DNA of 64,000 bases from Verrucomicrobiaceae bacterium. GTDB taxonomy: Bacteria > Verrucomicrobiota > Verrucomicrobiia > Verrucomicrobiales > Verrucomicrobiaceae. The position numbers were made by a program, and so were the translations under genes. The DNA is taken from positions 1 to 64,000 of the forward strand of contig JAIXOU010000044.1 of assembly GCA_027486585.1 (NCBI GenBank). The letters run 5' to 3'. Position 1 is the first letter of the stretch; every line of letters starts with the position of its first letter. Below, in pieces: positions 44,828 through 53,074 of this stretch. Under the pieces are notes generated by a model. The model saw only the letters and a program-made list of their open reading frames with translations. It was not told where the DNA came from and did no database searches.

Positions 44828-45643
44828 ATGCTCGCTGACTACCACACTCACACGCCACTTTGCCTCCATGCGGAGGGGAATCCGGTGGAGTATGCACGAC
44901 ATGCTCAGAGCATTGGTTTGGCTGAGGTTGGATTCTCTGATCATAATCCCATGCCGGAATTCTTTGATGATTGGCGGATGCTGATCACGGATTTACCGCG
45001 CTATTTTGAACTGGTCACAGAGGCCCGCGAGGCACTGCCAGGATTCCCAATCCGGCTGGCGCTGGAGTGTGATTATCTAGAGGGAAAAGAAAAGTGGATC
45101 GAAAAAACCGCAGGGCTGGGTGAGTGGGACTATCTCATCGGCAGCGTGCATTACATTCATGATGGCATCGCGGTGGATGATCCCCAACACATGGCGCGCT
45201 GGACGACTGCGACAGACATCGAGCACATGTGGTCGGTGTATTGGAAGCTCTATGAAAAGATGATCCGCACCGGACTCTTTGATTTTTACGCGCATCCTGA
45301 TTTGGCCAAAAAGTTCGGTTTCCGACCTGCGGTGGATTTACGCCGCTATTATGAGCCTGTGATTCAGGCGCTCCTGGATACCAATGCGGTTATGGAAGTG
45401 AGCACCGCTGGCCTACGCAAAGAAGTGGCCGAAATTTACCCTGCCCGAGAGATGCTGGAGATGGCTTATTCAGCCAAGGTGCCCATCGTAATTAGCTCAG
45501 ACGCGCATAAGCCGACAGATGTGGGGGCCGACTTTGATCAGGCTTTAAAACTCGTGCGCAGTGTCGGCTACACCACCACCGTGCGCTTTGAAAAACGTCA
45601 GCGCCGTGAGGTGCTCCTACCAGAAAGCTGGCCCAGCGCATGA
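44828..45643 (+). CDS. Histidinol-phosphatase-type PHP-domain phosphoesterase
   Basis: The 271-residue protein is a PHP-family metal phosphoesterase. Metal ligands are seen as DYHTHTPLC at the start, the Glu in ALECDYL, SVHYIH, DFYAHPDL and SSDAHK near the end. The length and motif spacing match HisK-type histidinol phosphatases, which finish histidinol formation in His synthesis. No other his genes are present. The gene overlaps folP by 4 bp (ATGA), so the two are coupled, and a role on another phosphorylated metabolite is possible. Confidence 0.85.
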   Translation: MLADYHTHTPLCLHAEGNPVEYARHAQSIGLAEVGFSDHNPMPEFFDDWRMLITDLPRYFELVTEAREALPGFPIRLALECDYLEGKEKWIEKTAGLGEWDYLIGSVHYIHDGIAVDDPQHMARWTTATDIEHMWSVYWKLYEKMIRTGLFDFYAHPDLAKKFGFRPAVDLRRYYEPVIQALLDTNAVMEVSTAGLRKEVAEIYPAREMLEMAYSAKVPIVISSDAHKPTDVGADFDQALKLVRSVGYTTTVRFEKRQRREVLLPESWPSA

Positions 45644-46527
45644 TTTGGCAAACAAGACAACACCGGATCGAGTTCCCACGCCGTCCACTGGTGATGGGCA
45701 TCGTGAATATCAATGACGACTCCTTCTGCGGGGACGGCACGCTAGATCCAGATAAGGCGCTGGCGCAGGCCGAGCAGCAGCTGCGTGATGGAGCTGATAT
45801 CATCGACATCGGCGCCGAGAGTGCGCGGACGAATCGTGGACCGATCACCGAGGAAGAAGAGATCGCGCGACTCATGCCTTTTCTCAAGGCCTGGCCAGCC
45901 CTATTAGCCAAGTTTGAGCATGCTCCCTGGGATGCCGAGCAGCTCTGGCCGCCCATGCTTTCCATCAATACCTGGCGCAGTCCCGTGATCCGCGCCGTGC
46001 TGCCGCATGGAGGAGATCTCATCAATGACATCAGCGCTCTGCCGGATGCAACGAACGCGCGCCTCTGTGCCGATCACGGTGCCAGCCTGCTGATCATGCA
46101 CAGCATTGGCCAGCCAAAGGTGCCGCATACGCACATCGGATATGCAGACATCCACGAGACACTGGAAACCTTCTTTGATGAAAAAATGGCCCTAGCTTTG
46201 AGTGCTGGTTTGAAGTCAGAGCAGATCATTCTGGACCCAGGGATCGACTTTGCTAAACAGCGCGAGGACAATCTAGCCATCTATCGCCACGCCGACCGCC
46301 TCCAGAAATGGGGCCGTCCCGTGCTGCTGCCGGTCTCTAGAAAAACCGTCATCGGCCAAGTGCTAGATCTACCGCAAGCCAATGATCGTGATGCCGGAAC
46401 CATCGCCTGCATCTCAGCGGGAATGAAGCGTGGCTCCCAGATTTTCCGAGTTCACAATGTCCGCGCCGCCGCACAAGTGGTGAAGGTTTTATGCGCACTA
46501 CAAGAACCCGTGACCCAGCCGATTTAG
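45640..46527 (+). CDS. folP: Dihydropteroate synthase
   Basis: FolP joins the pterin pyrophosphate made by FolK to p-aminobenzoate. Family motifs are in order: MGIVNINDDSF, DIGAESARTNRG, SINTW, LINDIS, LLIMH, LDPGI, SRKTVIG and FRVHN. The Asn, Asp, Lys, Arg and His of the pterin and phosphate sites are kept. The usual Asp in the SVDT strand is Asn here, and TPDSFSDGG is altered to NDDSFCGDG, so it is a divergent member. Length (295) is normal. It overlaps the PHP phosphatase gene by 4 bp. Confidence 0.88.
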   Translation: MIWQTRQHRIEFPRRPLVMGIVNINDDSFCGDGTLDPDKALAQAEQQLRDGADIIDIGAESARTNRGPITEEEEIARLMPFLKAWPALLAKFEHAPWDAEQLWPPMLSINTWRSPVIRAVLPHGGDLINDISALPDATNARLCADHGASLLIMHSIGQPKVPHTHIGYADIHETLETFFDEKMALALSAGLKSEQIILDPGIDFAKQREDNLAIYRHADRLQKWGRPVLLPVSRKTVIGQVLDLPQANDRDAGTIACISAGMKRGSQIFRVHNVRAAAQVVKVLCALQEPVTQPI

Positions 46528-46566
46528 AAATCGACTTTTCCAGAGTCGTTATGATAAGCTCATTTC

Positions 46567-47232
46567 GTGAGCACAGGATTTGAATCTAACGACCGCCAAA
46601 TAGATCGAATGGCAGGATGCGCGACTCTTGGCTTTTTTGCCTGGAAGTGGCTGGTCCGCTTACTGATGCTCTGGTTTCTTGTTTATATTATGTCAGGTAT
46701 CTTGGGATTCGGCCCTCTTGGATACAATCATGGAACAATGAGAAGACTCTCTGAACTTCGCACGAAGGCAATGATGAAGGATATCCAAATCGCTTTATCT
46801 CACTTTAAGACGGAATATGAGCGGTATCCAGAGCCTGCATCAAAGGACGTGATTCTCCGCTCAGAAGGCAAGATGATCCAATCCTTGCTCGGACAGGAAA
46901 AGGAATCGAACCCGCACGACATTAGATTTATCGATCTGCCACTAGCTAAAAATGGGAAATACGGCCTGACCGGAATGAACGGAGATAGCCGTGAGATTCC
47001 CGCCGACATCAAATTGACAGACCCTTGGGGCGAGATGTTTTACCTCCTGATCGATGATAGCAGCAATGAAAATCATCAACTCCCCAATCCTGAGTGTCGT
47101 CCTGACGCCCTTTCTAAAGGGCCTGGGAAACATCCTGCACCTGAGTTTTTGAATGCGCCGATGTTGATCTTTTCATCCGGCCCAGATCGTGATCCAAAGA
47201 CCTGGAATGACAACATTTGCAGCTGGCGCTGA
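46567..47232 (+). CDS. Membrane protein with a pseudopilin (GspG)-like periplasmic domain
   Basis: The 221-residue protein starts at a GTG and has a membrane helix at about residues 27-48. After a helical stretch (LRTKAMMKDIQIALSHFKTEY) come ERYP, DPWGEMFYLL and SSGPDRDPKTWNDNI. These resemble the C-terminal domain of type II secretion major pseudopilins. It lacks the prepilin peptidase site at the front, so it is probably not processed as a pilin. No secretion genes adjoin it. Function unknown. Confidence 0.65.
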   Translation: MSTGFESNDRQIDRMAGCATLGFFAWKWLVRLLMLWFLVYIMSGILGFGPLGYNHGTMRRLSELRTKAMMKDIQIALSHFKTEYERYPEPASKDVILRSEGKMIQSLLGQEKESNPHDIRFIDLPLAKNGKYGLTGMNGDSREIPADIKLTDPWGEMFYLLIDDSSNENHQLPNPECRPDALSKGPGKHPAPEFLNAPMLIFSSGPDRDPKTWNDNICSWR

Positions 47233-47286
47233 TCTTTCGAATGCCCCTAATTAAATGAGGCAGTCTTTCTGAAGCCAGATTCCAGT

Positions 47287-47315
47287 TTGACAGCAGCTTC
47301 GCCTTGCCTTATACA
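47287..47315 (+). promoter_or_regulatory. Sigma-70-type promoter of rpsT
   Basis: A perfect -35 box TTGACA (47287-47292) is separated by exactly 17 bp from TATACA (47310-47315). Transcription would start near 47322, giving a leader of about 20 bases before rpsT. Confidence 0.75.
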
Positions 47316-47341
47316 CACAACCCCTCCTTCCAGACACTTTT

Positions 47342-47614
47342 ATGGCCAATATCCGCTCTTCCGAAAAAGACATCCGCAAAACGATCAAGCGCACTGCAGC
47401 AAACTCTGCTGTGAAGAGCCGTATCCGCACTCTCCGCAAGAAAGTCATCGCCGCCGTCGAAAAAGGTGATGCTGCTACTGCTGCTACTTGCCTGAACGAG
47501 TTCACCTCGGCCTCAGACAAAGCCGCCAAGACCAAAGTCCTGCACAAAAACACTTCTGCTCGTCTCAAGAGCCGCCTTGCACTCAAGGTTGGTGCTCTGA
47601 CCAAGAAAGCCTAA
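47342..47614 (+). CDS. rpsT: 30S ribosomal protein S20
   Basis: S20 binds 16S rRNA early in assembly of the small ribosomal subunit. The 90-residue basic protein has the family start MANIRSSEKDIRKT, the internal NSAVKSRIRTL and the closing HKNTSARLKSRLA. Length and Lys/Arg content are typical. It is a single-gene unit with its own strong promoter and an intrinsic terminator. Confidence 0.96.
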   Translation: MANIRSSEKDIRKTIKRTAANSAVKSRIRTLRKKVIAAVEKGDAATAATCLNEFTSASDKAAKTKVLHKNTSARLKSRLALKVGALTKKA

Positions 47615-47637
47615 GACCAAGAGGGGCTCTCCAATTT

Positions 47638-47676
47638 AAAAAACCCGCTGTGTCCGCGTGACCAGCGGGTTTTTTG
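47638..47676 (+). terminator. Intrinsic terminator of rpsT
   Basis: Stem AACCCGCTG (47642-47650) pairs with CAGCGGGTT (47663-47671) around a 12-base loop and is followed by a T-run. It lies 24 bp after the rpsT stop. Confidence 0.9.
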
Positions 47677-47710
47677 CAGCCATGATTCATCCACCCTTTC
47701 CTTTCCAACC

Positions 47711-48625
47711 ATGATCCCACGCCTCCCCATTTCCCCGAACGGCCCGACTTTCTCTCGTCTCATTTATGGCACCTGGAGATTCCTTGATGATGCCGCGACC
47801 TCAAATTCTGCCGATCTGCTGAAGCGCCTGCACGCCTGCCTAGAACTGGGCATCACCACGCTGGACACAGCGGAGATCTACGGACTGTATCGGGTGGAGG
47901 AGTTTATCGGCCAGACTTTAAAGCTGGAATCAGGCCTGCGGGAGAAGTTCGAGATCGTGACAAAGTGCGGCATCTACGTCCCTTGTGATTTTCATCCTGA
48001 CCGGAAGGTGGCCTTTTATAATGCAGAGGCCGCGCGATTGGTGAAGAGCGCTGAGAAATCGTTACGTCTGCTAGGCACGGATTACATCGACCTCTTTCTG
48101 GTGCATCGCCCAGACTGGCTGACCAGCGCGGATGAGACCGCCGCAGGGCTGAATAAGCTGATCAAAGAGGGGAAGATCCGCAGTGCCGGCGTCTCGAACT
48201 ACAATGTGCATCAGTTTGATCTGCTGAACTCCCGCATGGACCAGCCTTTAGTGACGAATCAGATCGAGTTCAGCCTGCTGCACATGGACCCGATTTTTGA
48301 TGGCACCGCCGATCAGTGCCAGAAACATCAGATCAAGCCCATGGCTTGGTCCCCTTTAGCCCAGGGAAAACTCATGGACGAGACCACGCCAGAGGGCACG
48401 CGCCTCAAGGCCAAAGCGGCTGAGCTTTCGGCCAAATACGGTGACGCCACGCTGGATCAGCTGGCCTACGCCTGGATCATGGCGCATCCATCCCAGCCGC
48501 TGCCGATCATCGGCACCAATAAGCTGGAGCGCCTGATCACAACGGCCAAATCAGCCGACATCAAACTAGAGCGTGAAGACTGGTATGGCCTCTGGACGGC
48601 GGCCAAAGGTCACGGAATTCCGTAA
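47711..48625 (+). CDS. Aldo/keto reductase (YdhF-like)
   Basis: The 304-residue cytoplasmic enzyme has the AKR catalytic set: Asp and Tyr in TLDTAEIYG, Lys in VTKCG and His in LFLVHRPD. The NADPH-binding end is seen in SPLAQGKL and IIGTNKLERL. It resembles the YdhF branch of predicted oxidoreductases. It would reduce an aldehyde or ketone; the substrate is unknown. It stands alone after the rpsT terminator. Confidence 0.9.
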   Translation: MIPRLPISPNGPTFSRLIYGTWRFLDDAATSNSADLLKRLHACLELGITTLDTAEIYGLYRVEEFIGQTLKLESGLREKFEIVTKCGIYVPCDFHPDRKVAFYNAEAARLVKSAEKSLRLLGTDYIDLFLVHRPDWLTSADETAAGLNKLIKEGKIRSAGVSNYNVHQFDLLNSRMDQPLVTNQIEFSLLHMDPIFDGTADQCQKHQIKPMAWSPLAQGKLMDETTPEGTRLKAKAAELSAKYGDATLDQLAYAWIMAHPSQPLPIIGTNKLERLITTAKSADIKLEREDWYGLWTAAKGHGIP

Positions 48626-48684
48626 CGCGAATGAAATCGGTTCCGTTCTCATGCAAATGAGTGCAGGCTCGATGAACTGAGGAT

Positions 48685-49461
48685 TCAACGACAAAGCCCT
48701 GCATCCCGCAGTCCGGGGAACTCAGCGCGCCAGTCACGAACGAGCTGTGCATCGATCTCAGAACGCAGAACTTGCTCTCGTTCACCGGCATCGGCGATGA
48801 TCACACCGTGGGGATTGATGATCACGCTGCGGCCATTGTAACTGTAGCTGGGCTCAGTGCCGGTTCGGTTCACGCCGATCACATAGGCTTGGTTTTCGAT
48901 CGCTCTTGCCTGAAGAAGTGTGAGCCAATGATTCACGCGTTTCACAGGCCAAGCGGCGATGTAGATCAGCACTTCGGCACCGAGCTTCACTGCCTCGCGC
49001 GCTAACTCAGGAAAGCGTAAATCATAGCAGATCAGCGGCGCGATCTTCACACCACGCCACTCAAAGATCTGCGGACTGGTTCCTCGCTCGTGCACTGCCG
49101 ACTCACCGCCGAGAGAAAAGGGCTGCATCTTGGTGTAGCGTGCTAGTAGGGTGCCATCAGGTGCGATGGCCAGTGCTTGATTGCGACCGCGCCCCTCCGT
49201 GCCCTTGGTCACGACGCCTGCTACGATGCAACTTTGATACTCCTGTGCGAGGCTTTGGAGAAAGAGTTCTGTTTCGCCGCCTTCCGCCTCGGCTGTCACG
49301 GTCGTATCGCATGAAAACCCGGTCCCAAACATCTCGGGCAGAACGATGAGTGAACCGGGCGCAGGTCTGCGCAGCGCTAACAAGGCGCGCACTTGGGTGA
49401 AATTGGCCACCTTGTCTTCCCAGATGGAATCAAGCTGCACGGCGTGAATGTCGATCATCAT
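48685..49461 (-). CDS. Nitrilase-superfamily amidase (omega-amidase/YafV-like)
   Basis: The 258-residue protein has the Glu-Lys-Cys triad of the superfamily: Glu in LPEMFGTGF, Lys in YTKMQPF and Cys in ICYDLRFPE. Spacing fits the omega-amidase (YafV/NIT2) group, which hydrolyses alpha-ketoglutaramate or alpha-ketosuccinamate and repairs side products of transamination. The conserved ARAIENQAYVIGVNR follows. The start could be the first or second of two adjacent ATG codons. Monocistronic on the minus strand. Confidence 0.88.
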   Translation of the reverse strand: MMIDIHAVQLDSIWEDKVANFTQVRALLALRRPAPGSLIVLPEMFGTGFSCDTTVTAEAEGGETELFLQSLAQEYQSCIVAGVVTKGTEGRGRNQALAIAPDGTLLARYTKMQPFSLGGESAVHERGTSPQIFEWRGVKIAPLICYDLRFPELAREAVKLGAEVLIYIAAWPVKRVNHWLTLLQARAIENQAYVIGVNRTGTEPSYSYNGRSVIINPHGVIIADAGEREQVLRSEIDAQLVRDWRAEFPGLRDAGLCR

Positions 49462-49529
49462 GCTCTAAGATGAGGCAGAGATAGAAAATGGGAATTGGCT
49501 TTTGCGATTTGATCTCTTAAACTTTGGTT

Positions 49530-50177
49530 ATGGCCCAATACTCTGTTCAGCCCGGTGATAATCCCAGTAAGATTGCCAAGAAGTTTGGCATGACGCTGGG
49601 GCAGTTTCAGAAGTTAAACCCCGGACTGGTGGAATGGGGGACAGAAAACTGGAAGGTACTCTTTCCGGGCCAGATCGTGAATGTGAATGGGATCGTCACC
49701 GGAATGCCAGTGGAGGCAGAGGCTGCTGCTCCGAACAGTTTTGCCGCGCCACCACCCTGGATGCAGATCGCCATCATGGAGCAAGGTGTGCAGGAATGGG
49801 CACAAGGAGACAACCCACGTATCCTGGAATATCTGCGCAGTTGCGGCATCAGCGGCAATCTACTGAAAGATGAAACCGCCTGGTGTGCCGCCTTTGTGAA
49901 CTGGTGCGTGCTGCGCTCCGGCTACAGGCCGCAGGGCAGCGCTCGCGTTTCTGACTGGTGGGGCTGGGGTCGCCCTGTCGCCGCCACTTATGGTGCCATC
50001 TGCATTACTCAGCCGCTGACCGTGGATCAGGCTGGTAGCGGCCACATTGGCTTTCTCCATGCCATGGATGCCACAAACGTCTGGCTCTTGAGCGGAAACT
50101 CAAAGAACCAGGTCCGAATCGCCGCCTACCCGAAGAGCAAGTTGATCCATAATGCGCCCTATCGCTGGCCTTTTTAA
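49530..50177 (+). CDS. LysM-CHAP protein without a signal peptide
   Basis: The 215-residue protein has an N-terminal LysM-like domain (YSVQPGDNPSKIAKKFG to PGQIVNVNG, residues 3-50) and a C-terminal CHAP/NlpC-like domain of the TIGR02594 type. The likely catalytic Cys is in ETAWCAAFVNWC and the His in GHIGFLH. It would bind and cut peptidoglycan. No signal peptide is present, as in phage endolysins or cargo of tail-like particles, so export would need another route. The ATG at 49530 is chosen over a TTG two codons earlier. Confidence 0.82.
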   Translation: MAQYSVQPGDNPSKIAKKFGMTLGQFQKLNPGLVEWGTENWKVLFPGQIVNVNGIVTGMPVEAEAAAPNSFAAPPPWMQIAIMEQGVQEWAQGDNPRILEYLRSCGISGNLLKDETAWCAAFVNWCVLRSGYRPQGSARVSDWWGWGRPVAATYGAICITQPLTVDQAGSGHIGFLHAMDATNVWLLSGNSKNQVRIAAYPKSKLIHNAPYRWPF

Positions 50178-50180
50178 AGG

Positions 50181-50510
50181 CTAGTCGATGAAGGAACAGA
50201 TGTATTCCGCGATGCCGTCAGTGACAGCGATGTCGAAACCCGACTTCGCTGGCACGTCGAAATACTCACCGCCGTTGTAGGTCGTCATGGAGTCGCTGCC
50301 GTCTAACTTCACCTCGCAACTGCCTGCCACGATCTCCATTCGTTCAGCCTTATCCGTACCGAAATGGTAGCTGCCAGGATAGATCAGACCCAGGGTCTTC
50401 TTGCTGCCATCCGCAAATAAAATGCTGTGGCTGACCACCTTCCCATCAAAATAGACATTGGCTTTGGCGACGGCAGTGACGTTGGTGAATTCGGTAGGAA
50501 TAGCGGACAT
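50181..50510 (-). CDS. ppnP: Pyrimidine/purine nucleoside phosphorylase
   Basis: The 109-residue protein matches the PpnP (formerly DUF1255) cupin family. It has AKANVYFDGKVVSHS, KTLGLIYPGSYHFGT, MEIVAGSCEVKL and the FDVPAKSGFDI strand. PpnP phosphorolyses several nucleosides in salvage. Length is normal for the family. It ends 4 bp from the convergent LysM-CHAP gene. Confidence 0.92.
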   Translation of the reverse strand: MSAIPTEFTNVTAVAKANVYFDGKVVSHSILFADGSKKTLGLIYPGSYHFGTDKAERMEIVAGSCEVKLDGSDSMTTYNGGEYFDVPAKSGFDIAVTDGIAEYICSFID

Positions 50511-50627
50511 AGAGCGCGCAGAATGGCAAGCCTGTGAAAATGCTCAAGTACGTTTCTGGGTGCCTAAGTCGCTGTTTCTTTGGTTGACCGCCCCCCACAT
50601 CACCTTCACTCTCGCGGTTCTTACCTC

Positions 50628-51389
50628 ATGAAAGTTACCCTCCGCATCGTTTGTGCCGCCTTGGCGGTAGCCACTACCGTCTCAGCTCAAACCGAGCCAG
50701 CAAAACCTGCTGAAACCGCGAAAACCACTGGCGAAGCTGCAGCTCCTGCGGCAAAACCCGACATGGACAAAGTCAGCTATTTCATCGGAAAAAACATCGG
50801 TGGCAACATCGCCAATAACTTCAAGCAACAGGGCGTCGATATCGACATCGAAAACTTCCTCCAGGCCATGCGCGACCAGTTCGAAGGCAAGCCAAGCAAA
50901 TTCAAGGAAGAGGAGCTGACCGCAGCCATGGAAGCTTTTGAAAAAGTCATGCAGGGCAAGCAGGCTGAAATGCAAAAAGAAAAAGCCGCTAAAGCAGGTG
51001 ACGTGAAAGCTGCTGGTGCCAAGTTCCTCGCTGAAAACGGCAAGCGTGAAGGCGTGAAGACCACGGCAAGCGGTCTGCAATATGAAGTCATCAAAGCTGG
51101 TGACGGCGCTAAGCCAGTGCCAACCGATAAGGTCAACGTCCACTACCACGGCACACTCGTGAATGGCAAAGTCTTCGACAGCTCCGTGCAGCGCGGCGAG
51201 CCGATCACCTTTGGCGTTCAGGAAGTCATCAAGGGCTGGACCGAAGGTCTGCAACTCATGAGCATTGGTTCCAAGTTCAAGTTCTTCATCCCATCTGACC
51301 TCGCTTATGGCGACGCTGGTGCAGGTGCTGACATTGGCCCAGGTGAGACCCTCATCTTCGAAGTCGAGCTTCTGAAGATCGAAAAATAA
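50628..51389 (+). CDS. Exported FKBP-type peptidyl-prolyl isomerase (FkpA/Mip-like)
   Basis: The 253-residue protein has a signal peptide (to VSAQTE), an N-terminal dimerisation domain (KVSYFIGKNIGGNIANNF and a long helix) and a C-terminal FKBP domain. The FKBP part shows VHYHGTLVNGKVFDSS, GVQEVIKGWTEGLQLM and IPSDLAYGDAGAG. It speeds proline isomerisation in periplasmic protein folding. The ATG at 50628 gives the proper signal peptide; the frame opens 16 codons earlier. A good terminator follows. Confidence 0.92.
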   Translation: MKVTLRIVCAALAVATTVSAQTEPAKPAETAKTTGEAAAPAAKPDMDKVSYFIGKNIGGNIANNFKQQGVDIDIENFLQAMRDQFEGKPSKFKEEELTAAMEAFEKVMQGKQAEMQKEKAAKAGDVKAAGAKFLAENGKREGVKTTASGLQYEVIKAGDGAKPVPTDKVNVHYHGTLVNGKVFDSSVQRGEPITFGVQEVIKGWTEGLQLMSIGSKFKFFIPSDLAYGDAGAGADIGPGETLIFEVELLKIEK

Positions 51390-51408
51390 TCCTTCCACAT
51401 TCACTTCC

Positions 51409-51439
51409 ACGGCTGCCAGGCGACTGGCAGCCGTTTTTT
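51409..51439 (+). terminator. Intrinsic terminator after the FKBP gene
   Basis: CGGCTGCCA (51410-51418) pairs perfectly with TGGCAGCCG (51425-51433) around a 6-base loop, followed by six T residues. It separates the isomerase from the sulfatase pair. Confidence 0.92.
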
Positions 51440-51487
51440 ATGCCCTGCGTAAGTTCTTGCCCCACCTATCGTTTAGAAAAGCTCATC

Positions 51488-53062
51488 ATGATCCGCCGAC
51501 TCATCGCCCTATTTACCCTGCTGACCTCTGCCGCCGTGGCCGCCCCGACTGCCACGCCGAATATTCTTTTTCTTTTCTGCGATGATCTCAGCACTCAGGT
51601 CATCAGTGCCTATGGAGAAAAAAGAAAGCTGCTGGAAACCCCCGGCCTGGACCGCATTGCCAAAGAAGGCATTCGCTTTGATCGCTGCCTCGTCACCAAC
51701 TCGATTTGTGGTCCCATGCGTGCCGTGATTCAGACGGGCAAATACTCGCACGCCAACGGCTTTTACAATAACAGCAACAGTCGCTTTGACAGCAGTCAGC
51801 AGACCTTCCCGAAGCTCCTGCAAAAGGCCGGTTATAGCACCGCCGTCATTGGCAAATGGCATCTCATGACAGACCCGGTCGGTTATGATTACTGGCAGGT
51901 TTTACCAGGCCAAGGTGCCTACTATAATCCACCCATGATCGAAAATGGTAAGCCCGTGAAACATGAGGGTTATGTCACCGATGTCATCACCGATCTCAGC
52001 CTCGACTACCTGAAAAATCGGGACAAAACCAAACCCTTCATGCTCATGCTCCAGCACAAAGCCCCGCATCGTGAATGGGAACCTGCCCTCCGCCACCTCG
52101 GCCATGATCATGATCGAGTCTATGAGGAACCAGAGACGCTCTTTGATGCTTTTGAAGGCCGTAGCAAAGCGGTCAGTGATCATGACATGGGCATCGAGCG
52201 CACCATGACCGACCGCGACCTGAAGCTCGTGACTCCCGGCAACCTCAATGACGATCAGCGCAAGTATTGGAACGAATACTATGAGCCACGGAACGCCAAG
52301 TATCGCGAGGCCAACCTCACGGGCAAAGACCTCGTTAAATGGCGTTATCAGCGCTACATGCACGACTACACCGCCTGTGTGAAAAGCGTGGATGAAAGCG
52401 TGACTCGTGTGCTCGACTATCTCGACAAAGAAGGCCTGGCCGATAACACCGTCGTCATCCTCAGCAGTGACCAAGGCTTCTTCATGGGAGAGCACGGTTG
52501 GTTTGATAAACGCTGGATCTTTGAAGAGTCCTTACGCACGCCTTTTCTCGTTCGTTGGCCTGGAGTTTCCAAGCCAGGAAGCACCAGTGGGAAAATCGTT
52601 TCCCTGCTTGATCTAGCTCAGACCTTTTTAGACCTAGCAGGCCAGCCGCAGCCTAGCGACATGCAGGGCCGCTCTTTGGTGCCACTCTTCAAAGGCGAAG
52701 ATCCAGCCGACTGGCGGAAGTCGTTCTACTACCACTATTACGAGTTCCCCGTGCCGCATCGCGTGCGCCCGCATTACGGCGTCATCACCGACCGCTACAA
52801 GCTCGTGCATTATTACAAACCCGATGTCGATGACTGGGACCTGTTGGATCGCCAAAAAGACCCGCTAGAAACCAAAAACTTCTACGCCGACCCCGCTTAT
52901 GCCGACACCGTGAAAGAACTCAAAGCCGAGCTCACCCGCCTGCAAACCGAAGTCAAAGAAACCCTGCCTCCCCCACGCGAAGCCCATGGCAATGCCCCCT
53001 TTGAAGGTGAGCCTGCCCAGCCCAAAAAGGGCAAAGGCAAAGGGAAGAAAAAAGCAGAATAG
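51488..53062 (+). CDS. Exported sulfatase with a Lys-rich tail (1)
   Basis: The 524-residue protein has a signal peptide (to AVAAPT) and the type I sulfatase fold. Metal ligands are in FLFCDD near residue 32 and SSDQGFFMGEHG. The formylglycine site is Cys74 in CGPMR (pattern C-x-P-x-R), so a maturase (FGE or anSME) elsewhere in the genome is needed. It should remove sulfate esters from a glycan in the periplasm or outside. The last 15 residues are almost all Lys and Gly. The start at 51488 excludes 16 codons before the signal. The next gene is a second sulfatase, 12 bp on. Confidence 0.9.
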   Translation: MIRRLIALFTLLTSAAVAAPTATPNILFLFCDDLSTQVISAYGEKRKLLETPGLDRIAKEGIRFDRCLVTNSICGPMRAVIQTGKYSHANGFYNNSNSRFDSSQQTFPKLLQKAGYSTAVIGKWHLMTDPVGYDYWQVLPGQGAYYNPPMIENGKPVKHEGYVTDVITDLSLDYLKNRDKTKPFMLMLQHKAPHREWEPALRHLGHDHDRVYEEPETLFDAFEGRSKAVSDHDMGIERTMTDRDLKLVTPGNLNDDQRKYWNEYYEPRNAKYREANLTGKDLVKWRYQRYMHDYTACVKSVDESVTRVLDYLDKEGLADNTVVILSSDQGFFMGEHGWFDKRWIFEESLRTPFLVRWPGVSKPGSTSGKIVSLLDLAQTFLDLAGQPQPSDMQGRSLVPLFKGEDPADWRKSFYYHYYEFPVPHRVRPHYGVITDRYKLVHYYKPDVDDWDLLDRQKDPLETKNFYADPAYADTVKELKAELTRLQTEVKETLPPPREAHGNAPFEGEPAQPKKGKGKGKKKAE

Positions 53063-53074
53063 TCTCAAATCACC

